A stretch of 64,000 nt of DNA from an uncultured Lachnospiraceae bacterium (GCA_910583605.1 CAJTXN010000001.1:124001-188000); one strand, 5' to 3'. Counted from the first letter of the stretch, positions 1 to 9,197 are shown. Numbers and translations are program-made. Notes: generated by a model not told the origin, from the sequence alone.

Positions 1-1
1 T

Positions 2-700
2 GATTATATGTACTATGCATGTATGATGGTTAAGTTTGGAGATGCAGATGGTGTTGTATCCGGTGCGTGTCATTCCACAGCATCCACTTTGAAACCATCC
101 CTGCAGATTATCAAGTCAAAACCGGGAACGAAACTGGTATCCGGATTTTTTGTAGTGGTGGTACCGGATTGTGATATGGGAGCAGACGGAACCTTTGTAT
201 TTGCAGATGCCGGTCTGAATCAGAATCCGAATTCGGAAGAACTGGCAGCCATCACGGAGTCTTCTGCCAAGTCCTTCCAAATGCTGGTTGGAGAAAAGCC
301 GATTTGTGCATTACTTTCCCATTCTACCAAGGGAAGTGCCAAACATCCGGATGTAACAAAAGTAGTAGATGCCGTAGAAATACTTAAGAGAGATTATCCG
401 CATATTACGGCAGACGGAGAATTGCAGTTAGATGCCGCCATTGTCCCGGAAATAGCCAAATCCAAGGCTCCGGGCAGCAAGGTTGCGGGAAATGCCAATG
501 TTCTGATCTTCCCGGATCTGGATGCAGGAAATATCGGGTATAAACTGGTACAGCGGCTGGGAAAAGCAGAGGCTTACGGACCACTGACACAGGGAATGGC
601 TAAACCGATTAATGACTTATCCAGGGGCTGCAGTTCCTCCGATATTGTAGGCGTAATTGCCATTACTGCGGTACAGGCCCAGAACAGGCATATTATGTAA
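2..700 (+). CDS. pta: Phosphate acetyltransferase, C-terminal part (5' end cut by window)
   Basis: Converts acetyl-CoA and phosphate to acetyl phosphate and CoA in the cytoplasm, the first step of acetate formation. The reading frame is already open at base 2, so the gene starts outside the window and only about 232 C-terminal codons are seen. Family features visible are the motif FGDADGVVSGA near the start, and near the end ANVLIFPDLDAGNIGYKL followed by a GPLTQGMAKPINDLSRG stretch that belongs to the substrate-binding domain of Pta. It lies 34 bases before ackA in the same direction, the usual pta-ackA pair. No internal promoter is obvious between them. The assignment is firm; only the missing N-terminus limits it. 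Confidence 0.96.
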   Translation, partial: DYMYYACMMVKFGDADGVVSGACHSTASTLKPSLQIIKSKPGTKLVSGFFVVVVPDCDMGADGTFVFADAGLNQNPNSEELAAITESSAKSFQMLVGEKPICALLSHSTKGSAKHPDVTKVVDAVEILKRDYPHITADGELQLDAAIVPEIAKSKAPGSKVAGNANVLIFPDLDAGNIGYKLVQRLGKAEAYGPLTQGMAKPINDLSRGCSSSDIVGVIAITAVQAQNRHIM

Positions 701-734
701 CATAACTTAAGTAAGAAAGAAGGAATATAAGGTT

Positions 735-1925
735 ATGAATATTTTAGTTATAAATTGCGGCAGTTCTTCACTGAAATTCCAGCTCATAGATTCCGAATCA
801 GAAGAAGTACTGGCAAAAGGATTGTGTGAAAGAATCGGTCTGGAGGGTGCCAGAATGGTTTATCAGCCAAAGGAAGGAGAAAAGCAGATAACAAATGCGG
901 AAATGGAAAATCATAAGACCGCCATTGAGCTGGTGTTATCTTCTCTTGTAAATCCTGAGACCGGAGTAATCCGTGACCTGAGTGATGTGGGTGCCGTCGG
1001 TCACAGAATCGTTCATGGCGGAGAAAAGTTTGCCGGTTCTGTAAGGATTACGGAGGAAGTACTTCAGGCGATTGAAGAGTGCAATGATCTGGCGCCTCTG
1101 CATAATCCGGCAAATCTGATCGGTATCCGGGCATGTAAAGAAATTATGAGGGATGTGCCGATGGTTGCGGTTTTTGATACGGCTTTTCATCAGACCATGC
1201 CGGCAAAGGCATATTTATACGGACTTCCTTATGAATATTATACCGGATATAAAGTAAGACGGTATGGCTTCCATGGAACCTCTCATAATTATGTTTCACA
1301 CAAAGCGGCAGAACTTTTGGGCCGGGCATATGAAGAAACGAAAACCATTGTATGTCATCTCGGAAACGGCGCCAGTATCTGTGCGGTACGAAACGGAGCC
1401 TCTGTGGATACCAGTATGGGACTTACCCCGTTGGAAGGTCTTATCATGGGAACCCGTTCCGGAAGCATTGATCCGGCTATTATTGAATTTATCTGTAAAA
1501 AAGAAAACTTATCTGTGGATGAGGTAATGAATATTTTAAATAAAAAATCCGGTGTACAGGGACTTTCCGGTATTGGAAGCGATTTCCGGGATATCATTGA
1601 GGAAATGAACAGAGGAAATGAAATGGCAAAGCTTACCATGGAAGTCTATTGTTATAATGTTGCAAAATACATTGGTGCATATACGGCAGCCATGAACGGG
1701 GTGGATGTGATAGCATTTACTGCTGGAGTTGGTGAGAATAATCCTTTAATACGCAGAAAAGTATGCGAATATTTCGGATATCTGGGAATTGAAATCGATG
1801 ATGTAAAAAATGAGAAACGGGGAGAGGATCTGGTGATTTCCACTCCGCAGTCGAATGTGAAGGTTATGGTAATTGCAACAGACGAAGAATTAAAAATTGC
1901 CAGAGAAACATTGGCAAATATATAA
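735..1925 (+). CDS. ackA: Acetate kinase
   Basis: Transfers phosphate from acetyl phosphate to ADP, giving acetate and ATP, the substrate-level phosphorylation step that follows Pta. The 396-residue length is normal for the family. It opens with MNILVINCGSSSLKFQL (first acetokinase signature), carries VGHRIVHGG, FDTAFHQTMP, HLGNGASICA, MGTRSGSIDP and FTAGVGENNP, which form the nucleotide and acetate sites of this sugar-kinase/Hsp70 fold. A GAAGGAATATAAGG stretch provides the ribosome site. It is co-directional with pta and presumably co-transcribed. No terminator is seen before the strong promoter of the next operon at 1966. Confidence 0.98.
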   Translation: MNILVINCGSSSLKFQLIDSESEEVLAKGLCERIGLEGARMVYQPKEGEKQITNAEMENHKTAIELVLSSLVNPETGVIRDLSDVGAVGHRIVHGGEKFAGSVRITEEVLQAIEECNDLAPLHNPANLIGIRACKEIMRDVPMVAVFDTAFHQTMPAKAYLYGLPYEYYTGYKVRRYGFHGTSHNYVSHKAAELLGRAYEETKTIVCHLGNGASICAVRNGASVDTSMGLTPLEGLIMGTRSGSIDPAIIEFICKKENLSVDEVMNILNKKSGVQGLSGIGSDFRDIIEEMNRGNEMAKLTMEVYCYNVAKYIGAYTAAMNGVDVIAFTAGVGENNPLIRRKVCEYFGYLGIEIDDVKNEKRGEDLVISTPQSNVKVMVIATDEELKIARETLANI

Positions 1926-1965
1926 GAATTGGATGTATGGGAATAAAATCTTATAAAAAAATATG

Positions 1966-1994
1966 TTGACAAAAAATGTGCCTATGGTTATAAT
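1966..1994 (+). promoter_or_regulatory. Consensus vegetative promoter for yceD-rpmF
   Basis: TTGACA (1966-1971), a 17-base spacer and TATAAT (1989-1994) match the housekeeping sigma consensus exactly. Transcription should begin near 2001, about 25 bases ahead of the yceD start codon. Confidence 0.9.
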
Positions 1995-2025
1995 AGTCAA
2001 GTGCGATTAGAAAAGAGGTATATTT

Positions 2026-2553
2026 ATGCTGATTGACTTATCCGAGCTTTTGTCTGTAAATGATAAAAGTGAAGATGTTCAGGCTGAGATTGAAATGGAC
2101 AGGTTTCGATCAAAAATGGCAGATTATTTTATATCAGAGAAAGCACCGTTGCAGATACATCTGACCAATATCGGTAAAAGAATGATAAGGATTGAAACGG
2201 TTATCGATATAACGCTGTTGATTCCCTGTGACAGGTGTCTGGAAGATGTGAAGTATGATTTGAACATCAAAGTGAATAAAGAGATTAATATGAATGAATC
2301 TGATAAGGACAGAATTCAATCCTTAGACGAACTTTCTTATATTAAGGAAAATTCTTTAGATGTAGAACGCTTTGTCTATAATGAGATTTTGGTACATTTG
2401 CCTATGAAGGTTCTTTGCAGTGAGAATTGTAAAGGAATTTGTAATAGATGTGGGGCAAATCTTAATTCACAGACTTGTAACTGTGATACCACAGAATTAG
2501 ACCCTAGAATGTCAAAAATTCGTGACATTTTCAACAATTTTAAGGAGGTGTAA
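2026..2553 (+). CDS. YceD/DUF177 family protein, upstream partner of ribosomal protein L32
   Basis: A 175-residue protein of the DUF177/YceD family, which is linked to 23S rRNA accumulation and is almost always encoded immediately before rpmF. It has the conserved IPCDRCLED motif in the middle and a Cys-rich C-terminus (CSENCKGICNRCGANL followed by CNC) that could bind zinc. It starts with ATG after AGAGGT. The adjacency with rpmF, six bases downstream, confirms the family. The biochemical role is known only in general terms; nothing in this copy departs from the family. Confidence 0.88.
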   Translation: MLIDLSELLSVNDKSEDVQAEIEMDRFRSKMADYFISEKAPLQIHLTNIGKRMIRIETVIDITLLIPCDRCLEDVKYDLNIKVNKEINMNESDKDRIQSLDELSYIKENSLDVERFVYNEILVHLPMKVLCSENCKGICNRCGANLNSQTCNCDTTELDPRMSKIRDIFNNFKEV

Positions 2554-2559
2554 CAGACC

Positions 2560-2739
2560 ATGTCTATTTGTCCAAAGAATAAATCTTCTAAATCAAGAAG
2601 AGATAAACGTAGAGCAAACTGGAAAATGAGTGCTCCTAACTTGGTGAAGTGCAGCAAATGCGGAGAACTGATGATGCCGCACAGAGTTTGCAAAGCTTGT
2701 GGTTCTTATAACAAAAAAGAAATAATTGCTCAGGACTAA
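2560..2739 (+). CDS. rpmF: 50S ribosomal protein L32
   Basis: A 59-residue protein with the N-terminal basic segment KSSKSRRDKRRANWKMSAPN of L32 and the two Cys pairs CSKC and CKAC of its zinc ribbon. The ribosome site AAGGAGGTG overlaps the end of yceD, so the two are translationally linked. The start MSICPKNKSS is the form seen in this bacterial family rather than MAVPKRKTS. It is followed by a terminator at 2760. The plsX gene that often follows rpmF is absent here. Confidence 0.97.
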   Translation: MSICPKNKSSKSRRDKRRANWKMSAPNLVKCSKCGELMMPHRVCKACGSYNKKEIIAQD

Positions 2740-2759
2740 TATTCTGTGCGTAGAGAAAT

Positions 2760-2797
2760 CAAGAGTTTAATGGCATATTGAATTCTTGGTTTTTTTA
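2760..2797 (+). terminator. Rho-independent terminator after rpmF
   Basis: CAAGAGTT (2760-2767) pairs with AATTCTTG (2781-2788), with one G-U pair, and is followed by a run of T. It separates rpmF from the butyryl-CoA operon. Confidence 0.75.
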
Positions 2798-2840
2798 TTT
2801 TTCAGGGTAAAGATAATAAAGAAATCATTTTATTTTTTTA

Positions 2841-2869
2841 TTGTATTATTTTTAGTATTGTGATAAAAT
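2841..2869 (+). promoter_or_regulatory. Promoter of the butyryl-CoA operon
   Basis: TTGTAT (2841-2846), 17 bases, TAAAAT (2864-2869). The predicted start near 2876 leaves a leader of about 95 bases before thl. I could not identify an operator or riboswitch in this leader. Confidence 0.7.
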
Positions 2870-2971
2870 TAACAAAGATAGTCCGAACATGTGAATTTAT
2901 TTTGATATAAGCCATTTCGCAGGACGGGCACGAATAATTAATTTATTAATTTCAATGGAGGTATCACATTT

Positions 2972-4156
2972 ATGTCAAAAAAAGTAGTTTTAGCAGGCGC
3001 ATGCCGTACAGCCATCGGTACAATGGGTGGTTCTTTAAGCACAACACCGGCAGCCGATTTAGGTGCAATTGTTATTAAAGAAGCTTTAAACAGAGCAGGT
3101 GTTGCTCCTGAAAAAGTAGATCAGGTATATATGGGTTGTGTTATTCAGGCAGGCTTAGGCCAGAATGTGGCGCGTCAGTCTTCTATTAAGGCAGGTTTAC
3201 CGATTGAGGTACCGGCTGTTACGATTAACGTAGTATGTGGTTCCGGTCTGAACTGCGTAAATATGGCAGCACAGATGATCATGGCCGGAGAAGCCGATAT
3301 CGTTGTTGCTGGTGGTATGGAGAATATGTCTATGGCTCCGTATGCATTAAAACAGGCACGTTTCGGTTACAGAATGAACAACAATACATTGGTTGATACA
3401 ATGGTAAATGATGCGTTATGGGATGCTTTCAATGATTATCATATGATTCAGACAGCAGATAATATCTGTGAAGATGAGAGATGGAATCTTACACGGGAAG
3501 AGCTGGACGAGTTTGCTGTTGCCAGCCAGACAAAAGCAGCAAAAGCACAGGAAACAGGAAGATTTGATGATGAAATCGTACCTGTTGAGATTAAGAAGAA
3601 AAAAGAGACGGTTATATTTAATAAGGATGAAGGTCCGCGTCCGGGAACAACAATCGAAGGTCTTGCAAAGCTTCGTGCCATTAATCCTGGCGGTAAAGTT
3701 ACGGCAGGTAACGCTTCCGGAATCAATGACGGTGCAGCTGCTATCGTTGTTATGAGTGAAGAAAAGGCAAAAGAGCTTGGTGTTACACCAATGGCAACAT
3801 GGGTGGCAGGCGCACTTGGCGGCGTAGACCCTTCTGTTATGGGTATCGGACCGGTTGCTTCTACAAAGAAAGTGCTTGCCAGGACGGGTATGAGCATTGA
3901 TGAATTTGATTTAATTGAGGCAAATGAGGCATTTGCTGCACAGTCAATTGCAGTGGGACGTGACCTTGGATTTGATTTATCCAAATTAAATGTTAACGGC
4001 GGTGCAATTGCACTTGGACATCCGGTTGGAGCATCCGGCTGCCGTATTCTTGTTACATTACTCCATGAGATGCAGAAGAGAGACGCGAAAAAGGGTCTTG
4101 CTACATTATGTATCGGTGGCGGAATGGGCTGCTCAACCATAGTTTCCCGTGACTAA
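2972..4156 (+). CDS. thlA: Acetyl-CoA C-acetyltransferase (thiolase)
   Basis: Condenses two acetyl-CoA to acetoacetyl-CoA, the entry step of butyryl-CoA formation. At 394 residues it is of normal length. Cys89 in NVVCGSGLNC is the acyl-accepting cysteine; the histidine of IALGHPVGASGCRI and the cysteine of GGGMGCSTIV near the C-terminus complete the active site. AATGGAGG provides the ribosome site. It is the first gene of the run thl-crt-hbd-bcd-etfB-etfA, all in one direction with short gaps, so a biosynthetic thiolase acting in butyrate formation is far more likely than a beta-oxidation enzyme. Confidence 0.97.
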   Translation: MSKKVVLAGACRTAIGTMGGSLSTTPAADLGAIVIKEALNRAGVAPEKVDQVYMGCVIQAGLGQNVARQSSIKAGLPIEVPAVTINVVCGSGLNCVNMAAQMIMAGEADIVVAGGMENMSMAPYALKQARFGYRMNNNTLVDTMVNDALWDAFNDYHMIQTADNICEDERWNLTREELDEFAVASQTKAAKAQETGRFDDEIVPVEIKKKKETVIFNKDEGPRPGTTIEGLAKLRAINPGGKVTAGNASGINDGAAAIVVMSEEKAKELGVTPMATWVAGALGGVDPSVMGIGPVASTKKVLARTGMSIDEFDLIEANEAFAAQSIAVGRDLGFDLSKLNVNGGAIALGHPVGASGCRILVTLLHEMQKRDAKKGLATLCIGGGMGCSTIVSRD

Positions 4157-4172
4157 TGTTAAAAATAATGAT

Positions 4173-4196
4173 AGGGAATTGTGCATACAATTCCCT
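4173..4196 (+). other. Perfect hairpin between thl and crt
   Basis: AGGGAATTGT and ACAATTCCCT form a 10-bp stem around the loop GCAT. No T-run follows, so it is not a typical terminator. It may act as an mRNA stabiliser or processing site that sets the ratio of thiolase to the downstream enzymes. Confidence 0.55.
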
Positions 4197-4234
4197 GCAT
4201 TTGATTATAGCAAATAAGGAAAGGAATTATCACA

Positions 4235-5011
4235 ATGGAATTTATAAATTATGAAGCGGAAGGAATGGTAGGAGTTATTACCATTAACCGTCCAAAGGCA
4301 TTGAATGCGTTAAACAGTCAGGTGTTGGAAGAACTGGACCAGACACTGGATGCTGTGGATTTAGAAAGTGTAAGAGTTTTAATTCTTACAGGTGCAGGTG
4401 AAAAATCATTTGTTGCAGGTGCGGATATCGGTGAGATGAGTACGCTTACCAAAGCGGAAGGCGAAGCATTCGGTAAAAAGGGAAATGATGTATTCAGAAA
4501 ACTGGAAACATTCCCGATTCCGGTAATTGCAGCAGTAAACGGTTTTGCGCTTGGCGGCGGTTGCGAGATTTCCATGAGCTGTGATATCAGAATCTGTTCT
4601 GAAAACGCAGTATTCGGACAGCCGGAAGTAGGACTTGGAATTACACCGGGATTCGGCGGAACACAGAGACTTGCCAGAATCGTTGGTGTGGGAATGGCAA
4701 AACAGATGATTTATTCCGCAAGAAACATTAAAGCGGACGAGGCATACAGAATCGGACTTGTCAATGCCGTTTATCCGCTGGAAGAACTTATGCCGGCAGC
4801 ACAGAAGCTGGCAGCATCCATTGCGAAGAATGCGCCGATCGCAGTCCGCAACTGTAAGAAGGCTATTAATGACGGATTACAGGTAGATATGGACGAGGCT
4901 ATTGTTATTGAAGAAAAATTATTTGGTGATTGCTTTGAAAGCTATGACCAGAAGGAAGGTATGACTGCATTTCTTGAAAAAAGAAAGGTAGAAGCATTCC
5001 TGAATAAATAA
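4235..5011 (+). CDS. crt: 3-hydroxybutyryl-CoA dehydratase (crotonase)
   Basis: Removes water from 3-hydroxybutyryl-CoA to give crotonyl-CoA. This is a 258-residue enoyl-CoA hydratase/isomerase family protein. The oxyanion-hole segments AGADIGEM and NGFALGGGCEI, and the GQPEVGLGITPGFGGTQRL segment carrying the second catalytic glutamate, are intact. It starts after AAGGAAAGG. It sits between thl and hbd as in other clostridial butyrate operons, which makes the crotonase role more likely than a degradative hydratase. Confidence 0.95.
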   Translation: MEFINYEAEGMVGVITINRPKALNALNSQVLEELDQTLDAVDLESVRVLILTGAGEKSFVAGADIGEMSTLTKAEGEAFGKKGNDVFRKLETFPIPVIAAVNGFALGGGCEISMSCDIRICSENAVFGQPEVGLGITPGFGGTQRLARIVGVGMAKQMIYSARNIKADEAYRIGLVNAVYPLEELMPAAQKLAASIAKNAPIAVRNCKKAINDGLQVDMDEAIVIEEKLFGDCFESYDQKEGMTAFLEKRKVEAFLNK

Positions 5012-5089
5012 AAATTTACGAACTGTGACCGCAAGGTTCGCAATCGTCTATTATAAAAAGAATAAAAAAGAGAATGTAGGAGGTTCAAC

Positions 5090-5929
5090 ATGAAAGTAGG
5101 TATTATTGGTGCAGGTACAATGGGTTCTGGTATTGCTCAGGCTTTTGCACAGACAGAAGGTTATGAGGTTTGCTTATGCGATATCAATGAAGAATTTGCA
5201 GCAAACGGAAAGAACAGGATTGCAAAAGGTTTCGAAAAGAGAATTGCAAAGGGTAAAATGGAACAGGCTGCAGCGGATGCTATTTTAGCCAAGATTACCA
5301 CCGGTGTTAAAACAATCTGTACCGATTGTGATCTGGTTGTGGAAGCAGCACTTGAAAATATGGAAATCAAGAAACAGACATTTAAGGAGTTACAGGAAAT
5401 CTGTAAACCGGATTGTATCTTTGCAACAAATACTTCTTCATTATCCATTACGGAAATCGGACAGGGACTTGATCGTCCGGTCATTGGTATGCATTTCTTT
5501 AATCCGGCTCCTGTTATGAAACTGGTGGAGGTTATTCAGGGAGAAAATACTCCGGATGAGATTAAGGACAAGATTGTGGCTATTTCAGAAGAAATCGGAA
5601 AGACTCCGGTAGAAGTAAAAGAAGCTGCCGGATTTGTTGTTAACAGAATCTTAATTCCGATGATTAACGAAGCAATCGGTATCTATGCAGATGGAGTTGC
5701 TTCTGTAGAAGGTATTGATACTGCTATGCAGTTAGGTGCAAATCATCCGATGGGACCTTTGGCTTTAGGTGATTTGGTTGGTCTGGATATTGTTCTTGCC
5801 ATTATGGAAGTATTGCAGGCAGAGACAGGGGACACCAAGTATCGTCCGCATCCGCTTCTTAAGAAAATGGTACGTGCAGGCAAGTTAGGCAGAAAGACAG
5901 GCGTAGGTTTCTACGATTATTCAAAATAA
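5090..5929 (+). CDS. hbd: 3-hydroxybutyryl-CoA dehydrogenase
   Basis: Reduces acetoacetyl-CoA to 3-hydroxybutyryl-CoA with NAD(P)H. The N-terminus holds the Rossmann motif GAGTMGSGIAQAFAQ. The segment GMHFFNPAPVMKLVEVI carries the catalytic histidine, and the C-terminal dimerisation domain ends with GRKTGVGFYDYSK, the usual terminus of this family. Length 279 residues is typical. The ribosome site is AGGAGG, nine bases before ATG. In the operon it follows crt, although the reaction precedes it. Confidence 0.96.
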   Translation: MKVGIIGAGTMGSGIAQAFAQTEGYEVCLCDINEEFAANGKNRIAKGFEKRIAKGKMEQAAADAILAKITTGVKTICTDCDLVVEAALENMEIKKQTFKELQEICKPDCIFATNTSSLSITEIGQGLDRPVIGMHFFNPAPVMKLVEVIQGENTPDEIKDKIVAISEEIGKTPVEVKEAAGFVVNRILIPMINEAIGIYADGVASVEGIDTAMQLGANHPMGPLALGDLVGLDIVLAIMEVLQAETGDTKYRPHPLLKKMVRAGKLGRKTGVGFYDYSK

Positions 5930-5965
5930 CAGGAATACAATATTAAGTTTAGGAGGAACAAAATC

Positions 5966-7135
5966 GTGGATTTTTCTTTAAGTAAAAAACATGAAATGGC
6001 AAGAAATCTTTTTAAAGAATTTGCCGAGACAGAGGTAAAGCCATTTGCCCAGGAAACTGACGAAACAGAACATTTTCCAAAGGATATCGTTGCGAAAATG
6101 CAGAAATATGGTTTTATGGGTATCCCAATCGAAAAACAGTACGGCGGACAGGGATGCGATCCTTTAACATATACAATGTGTGTGGAAGAACTTTCAAAGG
6201 TTTGTGGTACAACAGGTGTTATCGTATCTGCACATACATCACTCTGCGCTGATCCGATTCAGACCTATGGTACGGAAGAACAGAAGCAGAAATACTTAGT
6301 TCCGCTGGCAAAAGGTGAAAAATTAGGAGCTTTTGGTCTGACGGAGCCGGGAGCAGGTACCGATGCACAGGGCGTTCAGACAAAGGCTGTATTAGACGGT
6401 GACGAATGGGTATTAAACGGTTCCAAATGCTTTATCACCAACGGTAAGGAAGCAGATATTTATATTATCATTGCATATACCGACATTGTGGAAGACAAGA
6501 GAGGAAGAAAACAGAAGAAGTTTTCGGCATTCATAGTAGAAAAGGGAACTCCTGGATTTACCTTTGGAACAAAGGAAAAGAAAATGGGTATCCGCGGTTC
6601 CGCTACATATGAATTGATTTTCCAGGACTGCAGAATTCCGGCAGAAAATTTATTAGGTGCAAGAGGAAAGGGATTCCCGATCGCAATGCATACACTGGAC
6701 GGCGGACGTATCGGTATTGCTGCTCAGGCCCTTGGTATTGCAGAAGGTGCATTGGAGCGTACCATTGAATATACAAAGGAAAGAAAACAGTTTGGACGTT
6801 CTATTGCTGCACAGCAGAATACACAGTTCCAGCTGGCTGATATGGCAACAAAGGTAGAGGCTGCTAAACTGCTGGTATATAAAGCTGCCATGAAGAAGGC
6901 TCAGTATCAGGAAGACCACAAGACTTCTTATTCCGTAGAAGCTGCTATGGCAAAACTTTATGCGGCAGAGGTTGCAATGGAGGTTACAACAAAAGCAGTT
7001 CAGTTACATGGCGGATACGGTTATATCAGAGAATATGATGTAGAGCGTATGATGCGTGATGCAAAGATTACAGAGATTTATGAAGGAACAAGCGAAGTTC
7101 AGAGAATGGTTATCTCAGGAAGTCTCTTAAAATAA
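5966..7135 (+). CDS. bcd: Butyryl-CoA dehydrogenase
   Basis: Reduces crotonyl-CoA to butyryl-CoA. In anaerobes the enzyme works with electron-transferring flavoprotein and can bifurcate electrons from NADH to ferredoxin. The 389-residue acyl-CoA dehydrogenase has an N-terminal helical domain, the FAD/substrate segment FGLTEPGAGTDAQG, KCFITNG, and the C-terminal YEGTSEVQRM motif bearing the catalytic glutamate. It begins with GTG; AGGAGG at 5951 decides this start. etfB and etfA follow directly, which supports the butyryl-CoA role over other acyl-CoA substrates. Confidence 0.96.
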   Translation: MDFSLSKKHEMARNLFKEFAETEVKPFAQETDETEHFPKDIVAKMQKYGFMGIPIEKQYGGQGCDPLTYTMCVEELSKVCGTTGVIVSAHTSLCADPIQTYGTEEQKQKYLVPLAKGEKLGAFGLTEPGAGTDAQGVQTKAVLDGDEWVLNGSKCFITNGKEADIYIIIAYTDIVEDKRGRKQKKFSAFIVEKGTPGFTFGTKEKKMGIRGSATYELIFQDCRIPAENLLGARGKGFPIAMHTLDGGRIGIAAQALGIAEGALERTIEYTKERKQFGRSIAAQQNTQFQLADMATKVEAAKLLVYKAAMKKAQYQEDHKTSYSVEAAMAKLYAAEVAMEVTTKAVQLHGGYGYIREYDVERMMRDAKITEIYEGTSEVQRMVISGSLLK

Positions 7136-7175
7136 AGCAAACAAAAATTTTGAAAAATTAAGGAGTGAAAATACC

Positions 7176-7958
7176 GTGAAAATCGTTGTATGTATTAAAC
7201 AGGTTCCAGATACCAAAGGCGGAGTAAAGTTTAATCCGGATGGTACACTGGACAGAGCTGCAATGTTAACAATCATGAATCCTGATGATAAAGCCGGATT
7301 GGAAGCAGCACTCAGATTAAAAGAGCAGTATGGCGCAGAAGTAACAGTTGTTACCATGGGTCTTCCAAAGGCAGAAGAGGTACTTCGTGAAGCTATGGCC
7401 ATGGGTGCAGATAAAGGTATCCTCGTAACAGACAGAGTATTGGGCGGAGCCGATACCTGGGCAACTTCTACCACAATTGCAGGTGCCATCAGAAATCTGG
7501 AATATGATCTGATCATTACCGGACGTCAGGCAATTGACGGAGATACCGCACAGGTTGGTCCTCAGATTTCAGAACATCTTGGAATTCCTGTTATTTCTTA
7601 TGCACAGGATATTAAAGTGGATGGAGATTATGTAATCGTTAACCGTCAGTTTGAAGACAGACATCATATGTTAAAGGTTAAGATGCCTTGTCTGATAACC
7701 GCTCTTTCAGAGTTAAATGTTCCTCGTTATATGACACCGGGCGGAATTTTTGATGCATATGATGCGGAAATAACAGTTTGGGGAAGAAAAGACCTTAAGG
7801 ATGTAGACGATTCTGATCTGGGTCTTGCCGGTTCACCTACAAAGATTGCAAAGGCATCGGATAAGGTAAGAAAAGGTGCAGGCGAAAAAGTTGCGCTTGA
7901 GACAGACGAAGCGGTTGACTATATTATGAACAAACTGTTAGAGAAACATGTAATATAA
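7176..7958 (+). CDS. etfB: Electron transfer flavoprotein, beta subunit
   Basis: Small subunit of the EtfAB complex that passes electrons to butyryl-CoA dehydrogenase. MKIVVCIKQVPD at the N-terminus, GADKGILVTDRVLGGADTWA and the signature GRQAIDGDTAQVGPQ are family motifs. At 260 residues it has normal length. It starts with GTG after AAGGAGTG. It lies 40 bases after bcd and only a few bases before etfA. The arrangement matches bifurcating Bcd-Etf complexes, but bifurcation itself cannot be read from sequence alone. Confidence 0.95.
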   Translation: MKIVVCIKQVPDTKGGVKFNPDGTLDRAAMLTIMNPDDKAGLEAALRLKEQYGAEVTVVTMGLPKAEEVLREAMAMGADKGILVTDRVLGGADTWATSTTIAGAIRNLEYDLIITGRQAIDGDTAQVGPQISEHLGIPVISYAQDIKVDGDYVIVNRQFEDRHHMLKVKMPCLITALSELNVPRYMTPGGIFDAYDAEITVWGRKDLKDVDDSDLGLAGSPTKIAKASDKVRKGAGEKVALETDEAVDYIMNKLLEKHVI

Positions 7959-7983
7959 TTTGGAAGGAAGAGTGGTGACAGGA

Positions 7984-9033
7984 ATGAATTTAGATGAATA
8001 TAAAGGCGTATTTGTCTTTGCTCAGCAGGTTGACAACGAAATCAGCAGCATTGCATTAGAGTTGCTGGGCAAGGCAAAAGAGCTGGCAGGTAAATTAGAT
8101 ACACAGGTTACAGCAGTTTTGGTTGGTTACGAAGTAAAGAATCTGGTTGATAAGTTAGCAGAATATGGTGCAGACAGAGTGATTGTTGTGGATGATCCGG
8201 AATTAAAGGATTACAGAACAGAGCCGTATGCCCATGCGCTTTCCTCTGTAATTAATGAATATAAGCCGGATATCATGCTGGTAGGTGCTACCGCAATCGG
8301 AAGAGATTTGGCTCCTAGAGTATCAGCAAGAGTAAAGACAGGTCTGACTGCCGACTGTACTGTACTTGAGATTGGTGATTTCCCAATCAACGCAGTTCCG
8401 GGAAAAGAAAATGAGCAGAAACATAATCAGTTGTTAATGACACGTCCTGCATTTGGAGGAAATACAATTGCCACAATTGCATGCCCGAATAACCGTCCGC
8501 AGATGGCTACCGTTCGTGCCGGTGTTATGCAGAAGATTGAGCCGGTTTCCGGTGCTAAGGCAGAAGTTATCGAATACAATCCGGGATTTGTTCCGAATGA
8601 AAAATACGTTGAGATTATGGAAATCGTAAAAGAAGTTTCTGATGTTGTGGATATCATGGATGCCAAGATTCTTGTATCCGGCGGAAGAGGTGTAGGAAGC
8701 GCCGAAAACTTCAAACTGCTGGAAGATCTGGCAGAGGCCCTTGGCGGTACCGTAAGTTGTTCCCGTGCTGTTGTGGATAATGGCTGGAAGCCGAAGGAAT
8801 TACAGGTTGGACAGACCGGTAAGACCGTTCGTCCACAGGTATATTTTGCTATCGGTATTTCAGGCGCAATTCAGCATACGGCTGGTATGGAAGAAGCTGA
8901 TATTATTATCGCAATCAACAAAGATGAGACGGCGCCAATTTTTGATGTAGCCGATTATGGTATTGTCGGTGATTTGAATAAGATTGTTCCGATATTGACA
9001 GAGAAGATTAAGGCGGGTGCTGCAGAAGCGTAA
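7984..9033 (+). CDS. etfA: Electron transfer flavoprotein, alpha subunit
   Basis: FAD-binding large subunit of the EtfAB complex. The N-terminal half matches the Etf fold (YKGVFVFAQQVDNEISSIA). The C-terminal FAD domain shows SGGRGVGSAENF, QVGQTGKTVRPQVY and GISGAIQHTAGM. I chose ATG at 7984 because the protein then begins MNLDEYKGV; GGAAGGAAG lies 13 bases upstream, rather far. GTG at 7975 or TTG at 7960 could also be used. The protein is 349 residues from this ATG. A terminator follows at 9066, closing the operon. Confidence 0.94.
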   Translation: MNLDEYKGVFVFAQQVDNEISSIALELLGKAKELAGKLDTQVTAVLVGYEVKNLVDKLAEYGADRVIVVDDPELKDYRTEPYAHALSSVINEYKPDIMLVGATAIGRDLAPRVSARVKTGLTADCTVLEIGDFPINAVPGKENEQKHNQLLMTRPAFGGNTIATIACPNNRPQMATVRAGVMQKIEPVSGAKAEVIEYNPGFVPNEKYVEIMEIVKEVSDVVDIMDAKILVSGGRGVGSAENFKLLEDLAEALGGTVSCSRAVVDNGWKPKELQVGQTGKTVRPQVYFAIGISGAIQHTAGMEEADIIIAINKDETAPIFDVADYGIVGDLNKIVPILTEKIKAGAAEA

Positions 9034-9065
9034 GTCGAAGGTTCTGTCAGAAATAACATATAATG

Positions 9066-9128
9066 AACCGCTGGTTCCCAGAGAATGGATTCCGTGAATG
9101 GAATGCTTCCATGGAGCCGGCGGTTTTA
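9066..9128 (+). terminator. Terminator of the butyryl-CoA operon
   Basis: The arm from 9066 (AACCGCTGGTTCC) pairs with GGAGCCGGCGGTT at 9113-9125 through G-U-tolerant pairing. A smaller inner hairpin sits between them, and a short T-run follows. Confidence 0.7.
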
Positions 9129-9197
9129 TACTATGATTTGCAATTGGTTAGGAGTTTAGCAATTATCTGGTTAAAGTGAGAATGTAAGGAGCTGTTT

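Noticed and set aside
3448..4140. Long minus-strand open frame opposite thlA
   Set aside because: It mirrors the codon pattern of a strongly expressed gene, has no ribosome site and gives a low-complexity Ser/Pro/Ala product.
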